This document shows, one piece after another, positions 6,199-12,049 of a DNA stretch of 12,999 nt (its first letter is position 1; every line of letters begins with the position of its first letter). Where the stretch lies: contig JBFWQM010000162.1 of the NCBI GenBank assembly GCA_050249455.1, positions 1 to 12,999 on the forward strand, in the 5' to 3' direction. The stretch is from JBFWQM01 sp050249455 (GTDB lineage Bacteria; Pseudomonadota; Alphaproteobacteria; MPNO01; VGEU01). The translations under genes and the position numbers were made by a program. The notes below the pieces were generated by a model, which saw only the letters and a list, made by a program, of their open reading frames with translations, had not been told where the DNA came from and did not search any database.

Positions 6199-8847
6199 CT
6201 ACGCCGCCTTCTGCTCCGCCACCGCCGCCGGGGCGGCCGGCAGCGCCGGCCGGGCGAACAGGGGCCGCAGCGTCAGCATGCCGCGCAAGGTCGTGCCGTG
6301 GGCGTGGGCGAACTCCTCGCTCCGCTCGATCCCGCGCATCAGGGTGGCGCACAGGAACGGGACGGACTGCACCGCCAGCGCCAGGGCGTAGACGTTCATC
6401 TCCGTGATCTGGAACATGTAGAAGTTGTAGCCGTAGAGCCCGCCCGCTGCGCCGAGCAGCAGAAGGCCGATCACGGTCTCCCAGCGCACCACTTGGACCT
6501 TGCGGCGCGCGCCGCCCTTGCCCTTGTCGGTGCGCTTGAACGGCAGGTTGTCCTTCACCAGGCCGTCGAGCACCGCCTTGGCCACCGTAAGCTGGAGGCT
6601 CATCGCGGCCACCGCGGCGCCAGCGATCGTGCGACCCGGCACCCGCACCCGCGCCCGGTAGAGCAGGATGCAGTGTAGCAGGTTGACCACAAAGGCCATC
6701 AGCACCGGCAGCACCAGCGGCACCGTCGGGATCAGCACCCCGACGAAGACGATCACCGGCACCCACAGGAGGTTCATGATCGCCGCCAGCGCGCCGATTG
6801 CGTCCGACAGCCAGTAGGCCCAGCCTTCGACGTACTGCGCCTTCTGCGCCGGGGCGAGCGTGCGCGACCCCGGCAGCATGTGGCGCCAGTGCTTCTTGAT
6901 GATCTGGATGGCGCCATAGGCCCAGCGCTCGCGCTGGGTCTTGAACGCCTTGTAGCTCGCCGGCAGCAGGCCGTAGCCGTAGCGGCGGGCGGTGTAGTGC
7001 GCCTGCTGGCCGACCTCGAAGATGCGCAGGCCCAGCTCCGCGTCCTCCACGATGGTGTCGGAGGTCCAGCCGCCGACTTGCATCAGCGCGGTGCGGCGCA
7101 CCAGCAGCATGGTGCCGTGGGTGATGATCGCGTTGTGCTCGTTGCGCTCGATCATGCCGATGTCGAAGAAGCCGGCATACTCCGAGTTCATCATCGCGTT
7201 CATCACGCTGCGGTCGCCGTCGCGGTGGTCCTGCGGCGCCTGCACGATGCCGACGTTGGGGTCGGCGAACCACGGCACAAGGTCTTTCAGCCAGTCCTTG
7301 GTCACCGTGTAGTCGGCATCGATCACGCCGATCACCGAAGCCTCGGGATCGGTATGCTCCAGCGCGATATTGAGCGCGCCGGCCTTGAAGCCCGCCATCT
7401 TGGGCACGTTGACGAACTTGAACCGTTCGCCCAGCGCCTGGCAGTGCGCCTCGACCGGCTTCCAGAAGTGCTCTTCCGGCGTGTTGTTGATGACGATCAC
7501 GCACTCGAAGTCGGGATAGTCGAGCGCGGCGACGCTGTTCAGGGTCTCGATCACCATGTCGGCCGGCTCGCGGTAGGCCGGGATGTGGATCGACACCTTG
7601 GGCGCCGCGCCGGCGACGATCCGCGGCGCTTGCGCCTCGATCAGCCGGCGCGGGCGGCGGCCGAACACGACAGCGCCGATCTCGTGCACCTTGGCGAGCG
7701 TCATAACGGTCAGCGGGATCATCAGGGTGAAGCCGACCACCCACATCATGGTGCCGCCGAAGTTGAGGTAGTGCTGGAAGGGGTAGGCCGCGGCTGCGAC
7801 CACGCCGGCGCCCATCATGGCGGCGGCGACCGAATAGGTCATCGCGTGGCCGAGGGTCGGGCGGCGGCGGCGCAGCCCGACGAAGCCGATCAGCGCGCCC
7901 AGCGCGACGGCGACGGCGCCCTTCAGCAGCACCTCGTTGTGGTTGGCGATGGCGCCGGCGAGCTCGAACTTGGGCGCGCGGTTGGCGTCGAACAGGCCCC
8001 AGTACTGGCCGACGCTGCCTTCGTTGTACTTCCAGGGCTGGTCGATCGCCTCGACGATGTTGTACTCGACGCCGCGGCGCTGCGCCTCGGCCACGAAGGC
8101 GCGCAGCGTGTCGGCCTGCACCATCGGGTCGGGCACGGCGCCCTTGACGTTGTAGCCGCGGCTCGGCCAGCCGAACTCCGCGATCACGATCTTCTTGCCG
8201 GGGTAGGCCTTGCGCAGCTCCTCGTAGCGCTCGAACGCATAGGCGACCGTCTTGTCCGCGGGCACGCCTTCCCAGTACGGCAGCAGGTGGACGGCGATGT
8301 AGTCGACCGCGTTGACCAGCTTCGGGTTGGCGAGCCAGACGTGCCACACCTCGCCGGTGGAGACCGGCACCTTGACCCGCTTCTTGACCTGGCGGATCAG
8401 CGCGGCGAGTTCCTCCTGGGTCTTCTCCTTGCGCAGCACGGTCTCGTTGCCGACGATCACCGACCGGACGTTGCGGTTGGCGCGCGCAAGCTGGATGGCG
8501 CTTTCGATCTCGCGCTTGTTGCGCGCCTCGTCCTTGTCGATCCACGCGCCGATGGTGACATTGAGGCCGTACTTGCGCGCGATCGCGGGGATCAGCTCCT
8601 GGCCGCCCGTCACCGAGTAGGTGCGCACGCCCCCAGCGATGCCCGACAGCAACTTCAGGTCGTCGTCGATCTGCTCCGGGACCGGCTGGTCGCCCTTCTC
8701 CGGATTCTGGTTGGCGCGGTACGGGCTGTACGACACGTAGTCGAGCGCCCCGCTGACGCTGGGCGGTGCGACGCTATGTCGCGTGAGAGTCCAGCCCGCT
8801 CCGTGGATGGCAGCCGCGGCGAGCACCGCAGCGAGAACTTTTTTCAT
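6199..8847 (-). CDS. ndvB: NdvB-like cyclic beta-1,3-glucan synthase (GH17-GT2 fusion)
   Basis: The product has 882 residues from the ATG at 8847-8845, chosen because MKKVLAAVLAAAAIHGAGW is a signal-anchor. An in-frame start at 8952 would add 35 unrelated residues. Residues 36-300 form a periplasmic GH17 domain with VGNE (132-135, E135 as acid/base) and AEFGWPS (223-229, E224 as nucleophile). Membrane segments follow at about 309-325, 336-355 and 366-386. A cytoplasmic GT2 domain (about 415-655) has IPAYRE (422-427), VIDADYT with D510 and D512 (DxD), VEDAELG with base D602, and QRERW (638-642), the Q/RxxRW glucan-binding motif of processive synthases. Four or more membrane helices close the protein. 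GT2 would build beta-1,3-glucan from UDP-glucose and pass it to the GH17 domain for transglycosylation or cyclisation. The four-cysteine secreted gene lies upstream on the same strand and the second GH17 gene is divergent beyond it. The symbol follows Bradyrhizobium ndvB, not the much larger Rhizobium NdvB. Confidence 0.9.
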   Translation of the reverse strand: MKKVLAAVLAAAAIHGAGWTLTRHSVAPPSVSGALDYVSYSPYRANQNPEKGDQPVPEQIDDDLKLLSGIAGGVRTYSVTGGQELIPAIARKYGLNVTIGAWIDKDEARNKREIESAIQLARANRNVRSVIVGNETVLRKEKTQEELAALIRQVKKRVKVPVSTGEVWHVWLANPKLVNAVDYIAVHLLPYWEGVPADKTVAYAFERYEELRKAYPGKKIVIAEFGWPSRGYNVKGAVPDPMVQADTLRAFVAEAQRRGVEYNIVEAIDQPWKYNEGSVGQYWGLFDANRAPKFELAGAIANHNEVLLKGAVAVALGALIGFVGLRRRRPTLGHAMTYSVAAAMMGAGVVAAAAYPFQHYLNFGGTMMWVVGFTLMIPLTVMTLAKVHEIGAVVFGRRPRRLIEAQAPRIVAGAAPKVSIHIPAYREPADMVIETLNSVAALDYPDFECVIVINNTPEEHFWKPVEAHCQALGERFKFVNVPKMAGFKAGALNIALEHTDPEASVIGVIDADYTVTKDWLKDLVPWFADPNVGIVQAPQDHRDGDRSVMNAMMNSEYAGFFDIGMIERNEHNAIITHGTMLLVRRTALMQVGGWTSDTIVEDAELGLRIFEVGQQAHYTARRYGYGLLPASYKAFKTQRERWAYGAIQIIKKHWRHMLPGSRTLAPAQKAQYVEGWAYWLSDAIGALAAIMNLLWVPVIVFVGVLIPTVPLVLPVLMAFVVNLLHCILLYRARVRVPGRTIAGAAVAAMSLQLTVAKAVLDGLVKDNLPFKRTDKGKGGARRKVQVVRWETVIGLLLLGAAGGLYGYNFYMFQITEMNVYALALAVQSVPFLCATLMRGIERSEEFAHAHGTTLRGMLTLRPLFARPALPAAPAAVAEQKAA

Positions 8848-8924
8848 GACGCGCGTTTCGCGATCGCTTTGTTGCAGGGAAGACGGCTTGACGTATGCGC
8901 GCTGTAGGTAATGGCGGCAGGCGG

Positions 8925-8943
8925 CAATTCCAGAGCGGAATTG
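8925..8943. promoter_or_regulatory. Inverted repeat in the leader of the ndvB-like gene
   Basis: CAATTCC (8925-8931) and GGAATTG (8937-8943) form a perfect 7-bp dyad with a 5-base spacer, about 78 bases upstream of the ndvB-like ATG. It is AT-richer than its surroundings and could be an operator or a small leader stem. No consensus promoter could be placed with confidence beside it. Confidence 0.3.
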
Positions 8944-8961
8944 TGTCAGCATTACGAAATA

Positions 8962-8979
8962 TCCGACGGTTTGGTCGGA
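8962..8979 (-). terminator. Weak hairpin between the ndvD-like and ndvB-like genes
   Basis: TCCGAC (8962-8967) pairs with GTCGGA (8974-8979) around a 6-base loop. On the minus strand it is followed by TATTTCG, which is mildly T-rich. It lies 60 bases after the stop of the secreted protein gene. It could cause partial termination, so that the two genes are not expressed equally. The stem is short and could be chance. Confidence 0.3.
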
Positions 8980-9039
8980 ACGGCTCGGGCCGCCCCGTCG
9001 GGTGGTGTCCGGGGCGAGGCGCCGCGGCGGGCGCTCGCC

Positions 9040-9822
9040 TTATTTCTTCTGGCCGGCGCCCGGCTGGCCTGCCGCCGGCTCCGCCGGCTTGGCGGCCGGC
9101 GGCTGGCCGGCATTCTGCTTCTGGCGTTCGGCTTCGCTCTCGGCCATCGGCGGCAGCTCGGCGGTCGGGTCCGCCCAGCAGGTGTCGATGCGCAGCGAGA
9201 GGTATTTCATCTCCGGCACCAGCGAGTCCGCGACGATACAGCCGAAGCTGTTACCGATGTGCGCGGTCGGGCAGTGGAATCCGGTATAGAACTGATAGAA
9301 CTGCCGGGCCGCATCGACGTCGTCGCGCGCCAGCAGGCTAAGCACGCGCTTGCCGACCCAGGCGCATTCCGGCGCCTTGGCCTCCTTGTCGGGGCCGTGC
9401 GGCGTTTCGTCGGTCAGGCCTTCCACGACACGGCGCGCCGCCGATGACTTGCGCTCTGCCGCCGCGCCGGGCGCTTCCGCCGCCGGCGGCGCGGTCGCCG
9501 CCGCAGGCGGCGCGGCCAGTGCCGGCGGCGCGGCCGGAGCAGGAGCCGGCGGCGCGGGCTGAGCCGAGGTCGGCGCGGGTTGCGCCTGCTGTTGCGGCGG
9601 CGCTGCCGGAGCCGGGACGGCGGCGGCCGGACGTTCCTTGGCGGGCGTCGGCGCGGGACGCTCCGCGGCGGGCTTTTCAGGACCCGCGGGTGCGGCAGGC
9701 GTCGCGGGAGCGGCGGGCGGCGCGGCCGGCGGCCGCTCGCCGTTTTGGGCCAGGGCAGGGCCGGCAGCGGCGGCCGCCGCCAGCGCCGAGACCGAAACCA
9801 GGCTCCGGACAAAACCGCTCAA
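9040..9822 (-). CDS. Secreted Ala/Pro-rich four-cysteine protein, NdvD-like candidate
   Basis: The product has 260 residues from the TTG at 9822-9820, which has AGGG (9832-9829) six bases upstream. An earlier TTG at 9846 is also in frame but poorly spaced from any Shine-Dalgarno, and a TGA closes the frame at 9855-9853. No ATG is available. Residues 1-25 are a signal peptide ending ALA|QN. Residues about 29-122 are almost pure Ala/Pro with charged breaks, like a periplasmic spacer. A compact core follows (about 123-220): ECAWVGKRVLSLLARDDVDAA (152-172), FYTGFHCPTAH, NSFGCIVAD and RIDTCWADP. It has cysteines at 153, 184, 195 and 215, enough for two disulphides. An Ala/Pro/Gln tail ends the protein. 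Its place between ndvB-like and ndvC-like genes matches the recalled position of Bradyrhizobium ndvD, a third gene needed for the glucan. The assignment is by position and core pattern, not proven homology. Confidence 0.78.
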   Translation of the reverse strand: MSGFVRSLVSVSALAAAAAAGPALAQNGERPPAAPPAAPATPAAPAGPEKPAAERPAPTPAKERPAAAVPAPAAPPQQQAQPAPTSAQPAPPAPAPAAPPALAAPPAAATAPPAAEAPGAAAERKSSAARRVVEGLTDETPHGPDKEAKAPECAWVGKRVLSLLARDDVDAARQFYQFYTGFHCPTAHIGNSFGCIVADSLVPEMKYLSLRIDTCWADPTAELPPMAESEAERQKQNAGQPPAAKPAEPAAGQPGAGQKK

Positions 9823-9921
9823 CGGCGTCCCTAAGATCCTGACCAAGACCCGTCACAATGGCTGGAGAGAAAGGAAGCGTCACTTTCTAATGCAAGGCGG
9901 AACCGAAGGCAATTGCCCGCA

Positions 9922-9936
9922 TGCCGCATTGCGGCA
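9922..9936. promoter_or_regulatory. Perfect 15-base palindrome in the divergent glucan intergenic region
   Basis: TGCCGCA-T-TGCGGCA is a perfect dyad of 7-base half-sites around a central T. It lies in the 258-base gap between the divergent NdvD-like and ndvC-like genes, about 100 bases from one start and 145 from the other. That place and shape suit an operator for coordinated control. No known consensus is recognised, and in GC-rich DNA chance palindromes occur. Confidence 0.35.
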
Positions 9937-10010
9937 CCGCGCAGGCAGAACCCCGCGGACGCCGGCGCGTTCCGGCGCCCCGGCGCGAATTGTCCGCCGC
10001 TTGACGGCGG

Positions 10011-10043
10011 CGGCGGCGGCCCGTCCTATGGGCGCCGCCGCCG
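10011..10043 (+). promoter_or_regulatory. Very GC-rich stem-loop in the leader of the ndvC-like gene
   Basis: A (CGG)n run ending in CCC (10011-10022) folds onto GGG, a two-base CG bulge and (CCG)n (10030-10043). This gives about 12 G-C pairs around GTCCTAT. A second small stem, CCGCCG (9994-9999) with CGGCGG (10005-10010), precedes it. The structure ends 37 bases before the ATG. It could affect transcript stability or translation, or be a by-product of trinucleotide repeats. Confidence 0.3.
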
Positions 10044-10080
10044 ACGGCGCTTCGCCGCAACCCCCGGACGTCACCCTGGC

Positions 10081-11718
10081 ATGACACGCTGGTTCGCCTT
10101 CATCGCCTGGCTCGTCGCGGCCGCCGCCGCCGGCCTGGCGTGGCGCGGCCAGGGACAGCCGGTGCCCGTGGTCGACGCGCCCGGCGACCGCCTGCCCTGC
10201 GTGTCCTACACGCCGTTCCGCGGCGCCGAGTCGCCGCACGACGAAAGCTTCGTCGCCAGCCGCGCCAACATCGAGGAGGACCTGCGGTTGCTGTCGGCGG
10301 AGGTCGCGTGCGTGCGCACCTATGCCGTCGACCAGGGGCTGGACGCGGTGCCGGAGATCGCCGGCCGCCACGGGCTCAAGGTGCTGCTGGGCGTCTGGAT
10401 CGGCCGCGACCCGCTGCGCAACGCCCAGCAGATCGACGTGGCCGTTCGGCTTGCCGACCAGCACCGCGACGTCGTGCGCGCCGTCGTGGTCGGCAACGAG
10501 GTGCTGCTGCGCCGCGAGCAGACCGCCGCCGCGCTGCGCGGCTACATCCGCGAGGTACGGCGACGGGTGCCGGTACCGGTCACCTATGCCGACGTCTGGG
10601 AATTCTGGCTGCAGAACCCCGAGATCGCCCAGGACGTCGATATCGTCACCATCCACCTGCTGCCGTACTGGGAGGACTTCCCGATCGCCATTGGCGCGGC
10701 GATCGACCATGTGCGCGACGTGTGGCGCAAGATGGCGGCCGAGTTTCCCGGCAAGCCGATCCTGGTCGGCGAGATCGGCTGGCCCAGCGAGGGCCGGATG
10801 CGCGAGGGCGCGCTGCCCAGCCGGGTCAACCAGGCGCGCTTCGTGCGCGGCGTCCTGGCGGCGGCGGCGCGCGAGAACGTCGACATCAACCTGATCGAGG
10901 CGTTCGACCAGCCGTGGAAGCAGGTCCAGGAAGGCCGGGTCGGCGGCGCCTGGGGCATGTTCACCGCCGACCGCGAGCCCAAGTTCCCGCTCAGCGGGCC
11001 GGTGGCGGAGGATCCCGCGTGGTCCGCCAAATGGATCGCCGCTTCGCTGATCGCGCTGGCGGCAGTCGCCTGGGCGGCGGCCCGTCGCGGCGGCCGGAGG
11101 CCCGGCGCGCTCGACTGGCTCGCCTTCGCGGCGGCGGCGGAAGCCGCCGGCGCGTGCCTCGTCCTCGGCGCCCTGCGGGTCGCGGCGACGAGCTGGTCGT
11201 TCGGCGACTGGGTGGTCGGCGTCGGCGTCCTGGCCTGCGGCGCCGTCGCGGCGGCGGCGGCGGCGGCGGCCTGGCTGGCCGGCGATCGGGCGGCCGCGTT
11301 CGCGCCCGCCGGCACCCGCGAGACGCTGGATCTCCTGGCCGGCGGGCCGGGCGCCTTCCTGACCCGGCGGCGCGCCGTCCTCGGCCTCGCGCGCCTGGCG
11401 CCGCTGTTCGGCGCGGCGGCGACCACGTTCTGCCTGATGGTCGACGCCCGATACCGCGGCTTCCCGGTCAGCCTCTACGCGCTGCCGCTGGCGGCCGGGG
11501 TCGCGCTGGCCTGGCTGTCGGCGGAACGCGCGCGGCCCGCCGCCGAGGACCGGCTGCTGGCGCTCGTCCTGGCGGCCGGCAGCGTCGCGGTCGCCGTCAG
11601 CGAAGGGATCGGCAATGTCCAGTCGATCGGCTGGGCGGCGCTGTGCGTCGGGGCGGCCGCCTGCGTGGCGCTCGGCCCCGGCGGCCGGATCACGCCGCCG
11701 ACGGCCGCCCCGCGCTGA
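10081..11718 (+). CDS. ndvC: NdvC-like GH17 beta-glucan enzyme with multi-pass membrane tail
   Basis: The product has 545 residues and starts at the ATG at 10081, with only a weak CGGA upstream. Residues 1-22 are an N-terminal membrane anchor (FAFIAWLVAAAAAGLAW). A periplasmic GH17 domain covers about 41-305, with VGNE (137-140, E140 as acid/base) and GEIGWPS (230-236, E231 as nucleophile), so both catalytic glutamates are present. From about 315 to the end there are roughly eight Ala-rich membrane segments and no glycosyltransferase motifs. This matches the recalled Bradyrhizobium NdvC, implicated in beta-1,6 linkages of the cyclic glucan, likely by transglycosylation of the beta-1,3 chain. 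Its GH17 domain is clearly paralogous to that of the ndvB-like protein (shared HLLPYWE, DQPWK, GWPS in the same order). The gene is divergent from the other two glucan genes, and its last 29 bases overlap a convergent membrane-protein gene. Confidence 0.87.
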   Translation: MTRWFAFIAWLVAAAAAGLAWRGQGQPVPVVDAPGDRLPCVSYTPFRGAESPHDESFVASRANIEEDLRLLSAEVACVRTYAVDQGLDAVPEIAGRHGLKVLLGVWIGRDPLRNAQQIDVAVRLADQHRDVVRAVVVGNEVLLRREQTAAALRGYIREVRRRVPVPVTYADVWEFWLQNPEIAQDVDIVTIHLLPYWEDFPIAIGAAIDHVRDVWRKMAAEFPGKPILVGEIGWPSEGRMREGALPSRVNQARFVRGVLAAAARENVDINLIEAFDQPWKQVQEGRVGGAWGMFTADREPKFPLSGPVAEDPAWSAKWIAASLIALAAVAWAAARRGGRRPGALDWLAFAAAAEAAGACLVLGALRVAATSWSFGDWVVGVGVLACGAVAAAAAAAAWLAGDRAAAFAPAGTRETLDLLAGGPGAFLTRRRAVLGLARLAPLFGAAATTFCLMVDARYRGFPVSLYALPLAAGVALAWLSAERARPAAEDRLLALVLAAGSVAVAVSEGIGNVQSIGWAALCVGAAACVALGPGGRITPPTAAPR

Positions 11719-12049
11719 ACGACAGCGTCAGCCCGAGCAGCAGCGCCGGCGCCGCCATGTCGGCGTTGTAGAGGAAGCTGCCCGCCGCGCCCGACGCGAC
11801 CGCCGTGGCGACCAGCCAGCGCCGGCGCAGGAACAGCGCGGCGACGCCTGCCGCCAGCGCCAGGTAGCCGAACACCTCGAAATAGAACAGGCGCGACAGC
11901 GCGACCCGCAACGGGCACCACCACGGGGCGTCCCCGGAAGCACACCACAGCGTGATCCACTGCGGCTCCACCACGCGGTAGCGCGTCAGCGCCGCCAGCG
12001 CGAGCACGGCGGCGGCAAGGGCGAAGATGCGGACGGGGAACGACGACAT
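11690..12049 (-). CDS. Small three-helix membrane protein coupled to UbiD gene
   Basis: The product has 119 residues from the ATG at 12049-12047. That start shares one base with the UbiD stop (TGATG), a classic arrangement for translational coupling. Hydrophobic segments lie at about 7-21, 53-74 and 79-111. Between the first two is a Trp/Cys-containing loop, VVEPQWITLWCASGDAPWWC (27-46), with C36 and C45, that probably faces the periplasm. A longer in-frame reading from 12163 would add 38 Arg/Ala-rich residues lying over the UbiD 3' end and is rejected. I do not recognise a named family. The coupling suggests its amount is tied to that of the UbiD-type enzyme, for example as a membrane partner or transport component. 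The 3' end overlaps the convergent ndvC-like gene by 29 bases. Confidence 0.75.
   Translation of the reverse strand: MSSFPVRIFALAAAVLALAALTRYRVVEPQWITLWCASGDAPWWCPLRVALSRLFYFEVFGYLALAAGVAALFLRRRWLVATAVASGAAGSFLYNADMAAPALLLGLTLSFSAGRPSAA

Noticed and set aside
5287..6678. A 463-codon plus-strand frame over tctB and the ndvB-like 3' end
   Set aside because: Crosses two real genes and an intergenic hairpin and is Arg/Gln/His-rich without domains.
4844..8545. A 1233-codon open frame on the minus strand across tctA, tctB and the ndvB-like gene
   Set aside because: It is Arg/Ala/Gly/Pro-rich, shows no domain, and runs through several clear genes in another frame. Long stop-free shadow frames are expected at this GC content.
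6880..8907. A 675-codon plus-strand frame opposite the ndvB-like gene
   Set aside because: Composition is His/Asp/Arg/Val-rich, typical of the antisense frame of a GC-rich gene. The opposite strand has GH17 and GT2 motifs.
8848..8952. N-terminal extension of the ndvB-like protein by 35 residues
   Set aside because: The extension has no domain pattern, lacks a better ribosome site, and would bury the signal-anchor that begins at the 8847 ATG.
10001..10029. TTGACG (10001-10006) with TCCTAT 17 bases later as a sigma-70 promoter for the ndvC-like gene
   Set aside because: The -10 box matches at only three of six positions and both boxes fall within GC stem-loops. Not enough to call a promoter.
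11248..11270. A (GCG)n run of about 7.7 units in the ndvC-like gene as a phase-variation tract
   Set aside because: Changes in triplet number stay in frame and only alter the alanine count of a membrane helix, so no on/off switch is possible.
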